Source: Pseudonocardia sp.
Lineage (GTDB): Bacteria; Actinomycetota; Actinomycetes; Mycobacteriales; Pseudonocardiaceae
DNA length: 32,142 nucleotides
Direction: 5' to 3'
Assembly (NCBI GenBank): GCA_030147065.1
Contig: JASLAP010000199.1
Span: 1-32,142, forward strand
Below are positions 16,412 to 24,786 of the stretch, piece after piece (position 1 is the first letter of the stretch; the number at the start of each line of letters is the position of its first letter). The notes beneath the pieces are model-generated. The model was not told where the DNA came from, did not search any database, and was given only the letters and a program-made list of their open reading frames with translations. A program made the translations under genes and the position numbers.

Positions 16412-17342
16412 CGCTCGGCGGCTCGACGACCGGGACGGCACCGTTGCCCGCGGGCAGCACCGCGTCGTCGGTCGCCCCCGTGAGCTCGGCGGGCTCGGTG
16501 ACGTCGGTCGAACCGGTGCGCCCAGCCAGCTCAGTCGGCGCAGCGGTCGTCGGGGCGGTCGTCGGGGCGGCCGCGTCGACCTGACGGCCGGCGGTCGGGT
16601 CGAAGAAGCGCAGCATCTCGATCGGGAACGGCATGACCAGGGTGCTGTTGTTGTCCGACGCGACGTCGGCGACGGTCTGCAGCAGTCGCAGCTGCAGGGC
16701 TCCCGGCGACTCCCCCATGGCGCGGGCGGCGTCGGCCAGCTTGGCCGAGGCCTGGAACTCGCCGTCGGCGGCGATGACCCGGGCCCGCCGGTCGCGCTCG
16801 GCCTCGGCCTGGCGCGACATGGACCGCCGCATGCCCTCCGGCAGCGCGATGTCCTTGATCTCGACCCGGTCCACGCTGACGCCCCACTCCTCGGTCGGCG
16901 TGTCGATCACCGCGCGCAGCTCGGCGTTGACCTTCTCCCGGTCCGACAGCATGGTGTCCAGGTCGGCCCGGCCGATGACCGAGCGCAGCGAGGTCTGCGA
17001 GACCTGGGAGACCGCTCCCAGGTAGTTCGCCACGTTGACCACTGCCTTCACCGGGTCGGTGACCCGGAAGTAGACGACCGCGTCGACGCTCAGCGTCACG
17101 TTGTCGCGGGTGATCGCCCCCTGCGCCGGGACGTCCAGCACCACGGTCTGCACCGGGATCTTGGTCATCTTGTCGGCTACCGGCACGATCATCCGCAGGC
17201 CCGGTTCACGCACCGCGGGCAGCAGCCGGCCGAACCGCAGCACCACCCCCCGCTGGTACTGCTGCACCTGGCGCAGGCTGGAGCCGGCCACCAGGACCAC
17301 GAGGAAGGCGACGAGGACGAGGACGAAGAGGGTCGTGGACAC
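16404..17342 (-). CDS. Stomatin/slipin-like SPFH membrane protein
   Basis: This 312-residue membrane-scaffold protein has an N-terminal membrane segment (FVLVLVAFLVVLVAGSSL, about residues 5-22) followed by the SPFH/band-7 domain. Slipin hallmarks are RGVVLRFGRLLPAVREPGLRMIVP, VDAVVYFRVTDPVKAV and the conserved VDRVEIKDIALPEGM. A coiled region (RQAEAERDRRARVIAADGE) follows. The last 75 residues are low-complexity Thr/Ala/Pro-rich. Such proteins organise membrane microdomains and regulate proteases or channels; the usual NfeD partner gene is not adjacent here. The GTG start at 17342 has a GGAGGT site. Copy 3 of the shared leader element and a possible small ORF lie upstream. Confidence 0.93.
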   Translation of the reverse strand: MSTTLFVLVLVAFLVVLVAGSSLRQVQQYQRGVVLRFGRLLPAVREPGLRMIVPVADKMTKIPVQTVVLDVPAQGAITRDNVTLSVDAVVYFRVTDPVKAVVNVANYLGAVSQVSQTSLRSVIGRADLDTMLSDREKVNAELRAVIDTPTEEWGVSVDRVEIKDIALPEGMRRSMSRQAEAERDRRARVIAADGEFQASAKLADAARAMGESPGALQLRLLQTVADVASDNNSTLVMPFPIEMLRFFDPTAGRQVDAAAPTTAPTTAAPTELAGRTGSTDVTEPAELTGATDDAVLPAGNGAVPVVEPPSGR

Positions 17343-17442
17343 GAGCGGACCTCCGATGGTGCGGAGTTGGCGGCACCGACGGTGATCGGCACCGGTTCGA
17401 GCGGTATGCGGGGGTGGACGGGCCGGACTGCGGCGGGCCGGG

Positions 17443-17547
17443 TCAGCGGCGGGCGCGATCCGGCGGGCTCCCGGCGAGGCGGGAGTGCAGGCGGACCCGG
17501 GCGGCAGCGATCCGCTCGGCCGGGCGGGAGCGGAGCGGTTCGATCAC
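17443..17547 (-). CDS. Possible 34-residue Arg-rich small ORF in SPFH leader
   Basis: The GTG at 17547 follows a good GGAGGT ribosome site and lies 29 nt after leader-element copy 3, the same spacing at which the other copies precede real genes. The product begins VIEPLRSRPAERIAAARVR and is 34 residues with about ten arginines; I recognise no family. It ends 100 bp before the SPFH start. It could be a genuine small protein, a regulatory upstream ORF, or a decayed gene start. The stretch 17343-17652 holds nothing else that I can support. Confidence 0.4.
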   Translation of the reverse strand: MIEPLRSRPAERIAAARVRLHSRLAGSPPDRARR

Positions 17548-17576
17548 GGGTGACCTCCGGGCATCGGTCGGCGACT

Positions 17577-17595
17577 GCCGACCAGGCTTCCCGGC
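17577..17595 (-). promoter_or_regulatory. 19-bp shared leader element, copy 3 (small ORF/SPFH unit)
   Basis: This is an identical minus-strand copy. A -10-like TAGAGT at 17608-17613 lies 12 nt upstream. Downstream, 29 nt away, is the GTG of the small ORF with its GGAGGT site; the SPFH start is 234 nt away. The placement copies that of copies 1 and 2. Confidence 0.85.
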
Positions 17596-17652
17596 GCTCC
17601 ACCTGCGACTCTAGTCGTGGTAGGGCCGGTACCGCCACCGGGACCGGGCCGG

Positions 17653-18162
17653 TCAGCCCCCGGCCGGCCGCCCGTCCTCGCGGGTGCGGTGCCAGCGCTC
17701 GATGACCTCGGGCAGCGCCGCGAGCAGGTAGCTGTAGAAGTCGGCCATCTCGCGCAGCCGGACGGCGGCCGGGCTGTCGTGCGGGGTGGTCTCCAGGGCC
17801 GACTCGGCCAGGTCACGCATCAGCACGGTGAAGGTGTTCTGGCTGCTGAGCAGCGTCGCCCAGGCATCGGCCCGCATCCGGTAGTGGGCGCGCCGGCTGC
17901 CGGGGACCGGGACGGGCTCGATGAGCGCGACCGTGCGCAGCATGGCGATGGCCGACGAGATCGACCCGGCGCTGGCCCCCAGCTGCCGGCCCAGCTCCCC
18001 CGCGGTCACCGAGTCCTGGTCGGAGAACAGGAACGCCGCGAGCACCCGGGCGACCATGCGCTGCAGTCCGCCCTGGTGCAGCGCCAGCGCCATCCGCTCG
18101 GCGACCTCCGCGTTGTCGTGTCCCGCATCCCCCGCCTCACCCGCACGCTGAGCCTCAGTCAC
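17653..18162 (-). CDS. GbsR/MarR-type winged-helix regulator, divergent to ABC exporter 2
   Basis: This is a 169-residue DNA-binding protein. The winged helix is visible in RMVARVLAAFLFSD, TAGELGRQLGASAGSISSAI and the wing PGSRRAHYRMRADAW. The C-terminal half is helical (FTVLMRDLAESALE, MADFYSYLLAALPEVIERW), typical of the dimerisation part of GbsR-like regulators. The GTG at 18162 has a GGGAGAG ribosome site; the longer open frame upstream runs into the divergent ABC gene and is a shadow. It is divergent from the three-gene exporter operon, with a TTTCA-N8-TGAAA palindrome 9 bp before its start. Repression of the exporter and of itself is the likely job. Confidence 0.88.
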   Translation of the reverse strand: MTEAQRAGEAGDAGHDNAEVAERMALALHQGGLQRMVARVLAAFLFSDQDSVTAGELGRQLGASAGSISSAIAMLRTVALIEPVPVPGSRRAHYRMRADAWATLLSSQNTFTVLMRDLAESALETTPHDSPAAVRLREMADFYSYLLAALPEVIERWHRTREDGRPAGG

Positions 18163-18171
18163 TCTCCCACC

Positions 18172-18189
18172 TTTCAGAAATGTTTGAAA
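18172..18189. promoter_or_regulatory. TTTCA-N8-TGAAA palindrome between regulator and ABC exporter 2
   Basis: TTTCA at 18172-18176 and TGAAA at 18185-18189 are separated by 8 bp. It lies just upstream of a TACCGT -10-like hexamer (18196-18201) directed to the exporter. It matches the site at 10601-10618 in arms and spacing. Confidence 0.72.
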
Positions 18190-18238
18190 CCATGCTACCG
18201 TCTGGCCGTCGGATCCGCGGGGACGCGGGCCGTGGAGA

Positions 18239-18257
18239 GCCGGGAAGCCTGGTCGGC
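18239..18257 (+). promoter_or_regulatory. 19-bp shared leader element, copy 4 (ABC exporter 2)
   Basis: This is an identical plus-strand copy, 31 nt before the exporter ATPase GTG. The best -10-like hexamer is 37 nt upstream, further than in the other copies. The ribosome site is within GGAGGTCTCC, where GGAG can pair with CTCC, as in copy 2. Confidence 0.85.
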
Positions 18258-18288
18258 GCCGCCGTCCAGCACGTCCCAGGAGGTCTCC

Positions 18289-19209
18289 GTGTCCGTCCCG
18301 CACCCCGTCGGCACCCACCGCCGGCAGTCTCCCGTGAGCGCCGTCATCGAGGTCGACGACCTGACCTTCAGCTACCCGAAGTCCCGCGCCCCCGCGGTGA
18401 AGGGCATCAGCTTCACCGTCGCGGCCGGCGAGGTGTTCGGCTTCCTGGGCCCCAGCGGGGCCGGCAAGTCGACCACCCAGAAGATCCTCACCGGGCTGCT
18501 CACCGGGCACGGTGGCCGGGCCGCGGTGTGGGGTCGTGACCCGGCCGACTGGGGCAGCGCCTACTACCGGCGCATCGGCGTGTCCTTCGAGCTGCCCAAC
18601 CACTACCAGAAGCTCACCGCGCTGGAGAACCTGCAGTTCTTCGCGTCGTTGCAGGACGGTCCGACCGAGGACCCGATGGCGCTGCTGGAGTCGGTCGACC
18701 TGGCCGCCGACGCCCGGACGCGGGTCGGGCGGTTCTCCAAGGGCATGGCGATGCGGCTGGTGTTCGCCCGGGCCCTGCTGCACCGGCCCGAACTGCTCTT
18801 CCTCGACGAGCCGACCTCCGGCATGGACCCGGTCAACGCCCGGCGGGTCAAGGACACCATCCGCGACCTGCGCGAGCAGGGCCGCACCGTCTTCCTCACC
18901 ACCCACGACATGGCCACCGCGGAGGAGTTGTGCGACCGGGTCGCCTTCGTCGTCGACGGCCGGATCGCCGCCCTGGACAGCCCCACCGAGCACAAGGTCA
19001 ACCGCAGCCGGCGCACGGTGCGCGTCACCTACCGCGCCGGGCACGACGCGCGGGCGGCGCTGGAGACCAAGGAGTTCCCGCTGGACGGGCTGGCCGATGA
19101 CGACGGCTTCCGCGCGCTGACCCGCGAGCACCACGTGGAGGCCCTGCACAGCCAGGAAGCCAGCCTGGAGGACGTCTTCATCGACGTGACGGGCAGGTCC
19201 CTGGCATGA
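18289..19209 (+). CDS. ABC exporter ATPase subunit (fluoroquinolone-exporter-like)
   Basis: This is a 306-residue ATPase. Walker A is GPSGAGKST at residues 54-62. The signature motif is the variant RFSKGMAMRL near 148-157. Walker B is LLFLDEPTSGMDP at 169-181, and the switch histidine is in TTHDMATAEELCDRV. I chose the GTG at 18289 because AGGAGG sits 4 bp upstream; a second GTG at 18334 would also leave an intact domain. The stop overlaps the first permease gene (ATGA). With two separate permease genes following, the layout resembles the mycobacterial Rv2688c-Rv2686c drug exporter. The regulator divergent to it and leader element copy 4 should control it. Confidence 0.93.
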   Translation: MSVPHPVGTHRRQSPVSAVIEVDDLTFSYPKSRAPAVKGISFTVAAGEVFGFLGPSGAGKSTTQKILTGLLTGHGGRAAVWGRDPADWGSAYYRRIGVSFELPNHYQKLTALENLQFFASLQDGPTEDPMALLESVDLAADARTRVGRFSKGMAMRLVFARALLHRPELLFLDEPTSGMDPVNARRVKDTIRDLREQGRTVFLTTHDMATAEELCDRVAFVVDGRIAALDSPTEHKVNRSRRTVRVTYRAGHDARAALETKEFPLDGLADDDGFRALTREHHVEALHSQEASLEDVFIDVTGRSLA

Positions 19210-19955
19210 GCGGCGCGACCGGGACCGGGACCGGGACCGCCCGGCCGGCCGGCGTCTGGCGCGCGGCGGTGCGGATGGACTTCCGGCTGCAGCGCCGCTA
19301 CGGGTTCTGGTGGGCGACCGGCGCGGTCGTCCTGCTCTGGATCGGGGTGCTGCAACTGGTCCCGGACGACCTGCTGGGCCCGGCGATGCCCTACCTGCTG
19401 CTGGCCGACGTGCAGTTCTTCCTGTTCTTCACCGGCGGGGCGCTGTTCTTCGAGAAGGGCGAGCGCACCCTGTTCGCGCTCCAGGTGACCCCGCTGCGGT
19501 TCCGGCACTACCTGGGTTCGAAGCTGCTCACGATGACGGCGCTGGCGCTGGTCACCTGCGTGGTCGTGGCACTGGCCGACTACGGGCCGGGCTTCGACGT
19601 CGTGGCCCTGCTGACCGGGGCGGCCCTGCTGGCCGGGCTGATGGTGCTCGCCGGGTTCGTCACCGCACCGCAGTTCCCGTCGATCAGCGAGTGGCTGCTG
19701 CCCTCGACGCTGCTGCTCGCGGTGGCCAGCCTGCCGGTGCTCGACTACTCCGGCCTGGTCCGGCACCCGCTGTTCTGGCTGGTCCCGACCGAGGGACCGC
19801 TGCTGCTGCTGGGGACGGCGTTCCACCAGGTCGAGCCGACCGGCTGGCAGCTGGTCTACGCCGTGGCCTATCCGCTGGCCTGGCTCGCCGGGCTCTCGCT
19901 GCTGGCCGGTCGGGTGTTCCGCCGCCACGTGATCAGCTCGGAAGGAGGTCGGTGA
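19206..19955 (+). CDS. ABC exporter permease A
   Basis: This 249-residue membrane protein has about six hydrophobic segments. Its N-terminus carries a short Gly-Thr repeat (GTGTGT) encoded by a GGGACC-type tandem repeat. Visible marks are FFTGGALFFEKGERTLFALQVTPLR, which is the elbow of ABC-2-type permeases in this exporter group, and WLVPTEGPLLLLGTAF. The ATG overlaps the ATPase stop and its own stop overlaps the next permease, so the operon is tightly coupled. It probably forms a heterodimeric pore with permease B. The substrate is unknown. Confidence 0.9.
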   Translation: MSGATGTGTGTARPAGVWRAAVRMDFRLQRRYGFWWATGAVVLLWIGVLQLVPDDLLGPAMPYLLLADVQFFLFFTGGALFFEKGERTLFALQVTPLRFRHYLGSKLLTMTALALVTCVVVALADYGPGFDVVALLTGAALLAGLMVLAGFVTAPQFPSISEWLLPSTLLLAVASLPVLDYSGLVRHPLFWLVPTEGPLLLLGTAFHQVEPTGWQLVYAVAYPLAWLAGLSLLAGRVFRRHVISSEGGR

Positions 19956-20699
19956 TGGCCGCCACCGCATCGGCACGGCCGTCGCTCGCCCGGGCGTTCG
20001 CCACCTTCGGGCGCAACGACCTGCGGACCGTCGGCCGTGACAGCCTGCTGGTGATGGTCCTGCTCGGACCGTTCCTCTACGCCGTGGCGCTGTGGTTCTT
20101 GCCGGCCGCCACCGCCTACGTGCGCGAGCAGTGGGCCTTCGACCTGCTGCCCTACCACTCGGCGATCATCAGCGCGTTCTGCGTGCTCGGCCCACCGCTG
20201 CTGCTCGGCGCCGTGCTGGCCCTGCAACTGCTCGACGAGCGCGACCAGGACACGCTGACCGCGCTGCGCGTGACCCCGGTGCCCCGGCTGGCCTTCCCCG
20301 CCTACCGGGCCGCGACGACCACCGTGCTCACCGCGCTCTCGGTGATCGCCTCGCTGGCCCTGACCGGGCAGGTCCCGGCCGGGACGCTGGCGCTGAGCGT
20401 TCCGGTGGCGCTGGTCGCCGGCCTGCTCGCCCCGGTGCTCGGCCTGGTGATGAGCGCGCTGGGCCGCAACAAGATCGAGGGGCTGGCCGTCATGCGGGTG
20501 ATCGGGCTCGCCGTGTTCACGCTGCCGATCATCCCGTTCTTCCTGCTGGACTCGCCCTGGCAGCTCGCCTTCGGGGTGCTGCCGCCGTACTGGCCGGTCC
20601 GCGCCTTCTGGGCGGCCTACGACGGCGGCACCTTCTGGCCCTACGTCCTGGGCGGCCTGGCCTACCACGCCGTCCTGGTCCTGGTCCTGCTGCGGGTGG

Positions 20700-20728
<29 letters not shown>
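19955..20728 (+). CDS. ABC exporter permease B
   Basis: This is a 257-residue membrane protein with about six hydrophobic segments. It mirrors permease A, with the corresponding elbow LLDERDQDTLTALRVTPVPR, and ends in a hydrophobic hairpin (YHAVLVLVLLRVV). The ATG at 19955 has AGGAGGT at suitable spacing and overlaps the stop of permease A; a GTG directly before it (19952) is an alternative start. The 3' end overlaps the convergent MFS gene by 29 bp, so the last ten codons are read on both strands. Confidence 0.9.
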
Positions 20729-22460
<1,732 letters not shown>

Positions 22461-22679
22461 GCGGTAGTTCCTACGGCCAATCGATCACCCTTTTCGCCGT
22501 CCGGTTGGCCCATCTTCCGGGGGGGTCCCGTTGTGCCGCCGCACCACCGGCGGCCGATCGGCCCGGTTCTGACAGCGCACCGGCCGCCGTCAGCGTTACG
22601 ACACCGATGGCACCGACGGCCGCTGCGACCCCCCGACCGGGTGAACGTACGCGACGATCGGGAGGCCGGTTCACCCACG

Positions 22680-22871
22680 TCAGTCGGCGCGCGCGGCCTT
22701 GCGGGCGAGCAGGTAGTGCAGCTCGGACTCGGAGGCGGCGTCGAACTCGGCGGGGGTCAGGTAGATCGTGGCGGTGCCGTCACCGACCCGGACGATGTCG
22801 CCCCGGCTGCCCGGGGGCGCCGGGTGACCGAGCGGGTTCTGCAGCAGCCGCTGCACCTCCAGCCCGTTCAC
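22680..22871 (-). CDS. Hypothetical small protein (63 residues)
   Basis: This small soluble protein starts at the GTG at 22871 and ends RKAARAD. It contains DIVRVGDGTATIYLTPAEFDAA, a plausible beta-hairpin and helix. Codons have strong G/C third positions like real neighbours, which supports expression. The ribosome site is weak (GGGCGG). It lies between the sugar importer operon, whose terminator is upstream, and the MFS gene 219 bp downstream, and may have its own promoter. I recognise no family or function. Confidence 0.65.
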   Translation of the reverse strand: MNGLEVQRLLQNPLGHPAPPGSRGDIVRVGDGTATIYLTPAEFDAASESELHYLLARKAARAD

Positions 22872-22980
22872 CGGACCGCCCCGGCCGCGCCCCGGCCCAC
22901 ACCCGCGAGGATGAACGACACGTGACCATCATCCCGCACGTTGGTGAATGCACAACGACCCGGAAGGATCGTGGTCGTGC

Positions 22981-23019
22981 CGCGGGCCGGGGCGAGGCGC
23001 GCTCGGGCCCCGGCCCGCG
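22981..23019 (-). terminator. Strong GC terminator of sugar importer 2 operon
   Basis: A perfect 13-bp stem (22981-22993 with 23007-23019) has a 13-nt loop that can pair further (GAG with CTC). It begins 4 bp after the stop of the last gene of the minus-strand operon. No T-tract follows, which is usual for actinomycete hairpin terminators. Confidence 0.75.
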
Positions 23020-23023
23020 GTGC

Positions 23024-23860
23024 TCATCCCGGGCTGCCGGACCTGGCGGCGGGTGGCCCGGCGGCTCCGGCGGCGGGCAGCGCCAGCAGCCGCCGGGCGC
23101 TCTCGGCGGCGAGCGGGACCTCGTCCGCGCCGCCGGCGAACGCCCCCGCGGCGCGCGGGCTCCCGCGCTCGGCCAGCCACCGGCAGACCTCGGTCCAGGC
23201 CCCGTCCCGCAGGTCGGGGACCGGTATCGGGACGAGCAGGTGCAACCGGCCCTGCACGGTCGCCGCGAGCACCCCCCGGGGCAGGTCGGCCGGCTGCGCG
23301 GCCGGCTCGGCGAGCACGACCACCAGGAAGGCCGGGGCGGACCCGGACACCGGGTGGGCGCCGTCGCCGTCCGCGGGCACTGCGCAGAGCAGCCGCTCGG
23401 CGGCGGTCAGATCCGGGCCGGACCGGGCCCCGGACCGCTCCCGGTAGCACTGCTCCAGCAGCCCGACGAGCATCTCCTCGTCCACGTCCGCCGAGTCGCC
23501 GCCGCACCCGCGGGCGGTCAGCTCGGCGTGCGCGTGCACGACCACGATCCGCACGAACCACCGCACCGACCGCAGCGCCGCCCCGCTCCGGGCCAGCTCG
23601 GCGAACAGCTCGACGACGGCCAGCGGTGCCTCCCGGACCGGGCCGGTGCGCCGGCGGCACCCCTCGAGCCACCGGCACACCTCGACCAGCAGCACCGCCT
23701 CGTCGGCGGCCCGGCCGCGCCACGACGGATCGGTGCCGATCATCTCCGGCCAGGCCCGGCCGAGCACCGCGGCCGCCAGCTCGGCAGCCGAGGGCATCCG
23801 ACGGCGGGCCGCCGCCCCCGCCGCGGACCGCCGTGCGGCGCGCTTCACCCGGGCGCTCAC
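23024..23860 (-). CDS. Unknown protein coupled to sugar importer 2
   Basis: This 278-residue soluble protein starts with a GTG overlapping the permease stop (GTGA). The N-terminal half is helical (ADEAVLLVEVCRWLEGCRRR, ALRSVRWFVRIVVVHAHAELTARG). After LTAAERLLCAVP comes an alpha/beta-looking part (PAFLVVVLAEPAAQ, LHLLVPIPVPDLRD, ALPAAG at the end). The order loosely recalls the sensory and middle domains of PucR/CdaR-type regulators, but the C-terminal helix-turn-helix of those proteins is missing. That resemblance is weak and inferred. It is the last gene of the importer operon, before a strong terminator, so a role in sensing or handling the imported sugar is possible. Confidence 0.72.
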   Translation of the reverse strand: MSARVKRAARRSAAGAAARRRMPSAAELAAAVLGRAWPEMIGTDPSWRGRAADEAVLLVEVCRWLEGCRRRTGPVREAPLAVVELFAELARSGAALRSVRWFVRIVVVHAHAELTARGCGGDSADVDEEMLVGLLEQCYRERSGARSGPDLTAAERLLCAVPADGDGAHPVSGSAPAFLVVVLAEPAAQPADLPRGVLAATVQGRLHLLVPIPVPDLRDGAWTEVCRWLAERGSPRAAGAFAGGADEVPLAAESARRLLALPAAGAAGPPAARSGSPG

Positions 23861-24786
23861 CGGCCCGACCCCGCGAGCACGCCCTGCACGAAGTAGCGCT
23901 GGAAGGAGAAGAAGACCGCCAGCGGGACCAGCATCGACACGAACGCCCCCGTGGCGAGCACGTCGACGTTGCCGCCGAACTGGCGCAGCTGGCCGCGCAG
24001 GGCCACCGTGATCGGCGCCGCGCTGTCGTCGGCGAACACCAGCGCGACCAGCAGGTCGTTCCACACCCAGAGGAACTGGAAGATGGCCAACGAGGCGATG
24101 GCCGGCAGGGCGATCGGCAGCACCAGCCGCCAGAAGATCATCAGTTCCCGGCCGCCGTCCATCCGGGCCGCCTCCAGCAGGTCGCGCGGGATCCCGACGA
24201 AGAAGTTGCGCAGCAGGAACACCGCGAACGGCAGCCCGAACGCGACGTGGAACAGCACCACCCCGGTGATCGAGCCGAACAGGCCCATCGCGCCGAGCAG
24301 CCGGGCGACCGGGATCAGCGCCACCTGGATCGGCACGACCAGCAGCCCGACCACCGCCACCAGCACCCAGTCCCGGCCGGGGAACTCGATCCAGGCCAGC
24401 GCGTACCCGGCCAGCGACCCGATCACCACCACCAGCGCGGTGGACGGCACGGCGATCAGCACGGTGTTCCACAGCGCGCCGAGCATCGCGCCGTCGGCCA
24501 ACAGGTCGGCGTAGTTGGACAGGGTCAGCTGCGCGGGCGCGGTGAACAGCCCGGTGAACACCGTCCACCAGCCGCTGGCGGCGTTGTCGCTCTCCGGGCG
24601 GAGCGAGGCGACCAGCAGCCCGAGCACCGGCAGCATCCAGAACACCGCGACGACGACGAGCGCGGTGCGCACCACCGGGCCGCCCAGCCGGGCCACCAGC
24701 CGCGCGGCCGGGGAGGGTCGCGGCGGCTCGGCGGGCGCCGGGCGCACCGGGGTCGGCCGCGGCGGCGCGCCGATCAGCGAGGTCAT
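23857..24786 (-). CDS. Carbohydrate ABC transporter permease, MalG-type (importer 2)
   Basis: This is a 309-residue permease. A Pro-rich cytoplasmic N-terminus of about 35 residues precedes six membrane segments. The EAA loop is LLEAARMDGGRELMIFWRLVLP, and the following WVWNDLLVALVF is typical of MalG-type subunits. The ATG at 24786 overlaps the stop of the MalF-type gene (ATGA) and the stop overlaps the unknown gene downstream. It works with the MalF-type subunit, the binding lipoprotein and probably the MsmK-type ATPase of the same operon. Confidence 0.94.
   Translation of the reverse strand: MTSLIGAPPRPTPVRPAPAEPPRPSPAARLVARLGGPVVRTALVVVAVFWMLPVLGLLVASLRPESDNAASGWWTVFTGLFTAPAQLTLSNYADLLADGAMLGALWNTVLIAVPSTALVVVIGSLAGYALAWIEFPGRDWVLVAVVGLLVVPIQVALIPVARLLGAMGLFGSITGVVLFHVAFGLPFAVFLLRNFFVGIPRDLLEAARMDGGRELMIFWRLVLPIALPAIASLAIFQFLWVWNDLLVALVFADDSAAPITVALRGQLRQFGGNVDVLATGAFVSMLVPLAVFFSFQRYFVQGVLAGSGR

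Noticed and set aside
18603..19149. Minus-strand extension of the regulator gene at 17653 up to 19149
   Set aside because: The upstream part has no recognisable domain and lies opposite the ABC ATPase; the GTG at 18162 has a ribosome site and starts the recognisable regulator.
22471..22674. Minus-strand 67-codon ORF with a hydrophobic stretch (GVAAAVGAIGVVTLTAAGAL) between the small hypothetical gene and the MFS gene
   Set aside because: Its codons lack the strong G/C third-position bias of the neighbours and it has no clear ribosome site; it probably covers the MFS promoter region. A small secreted peptide cannot be fully excluded.
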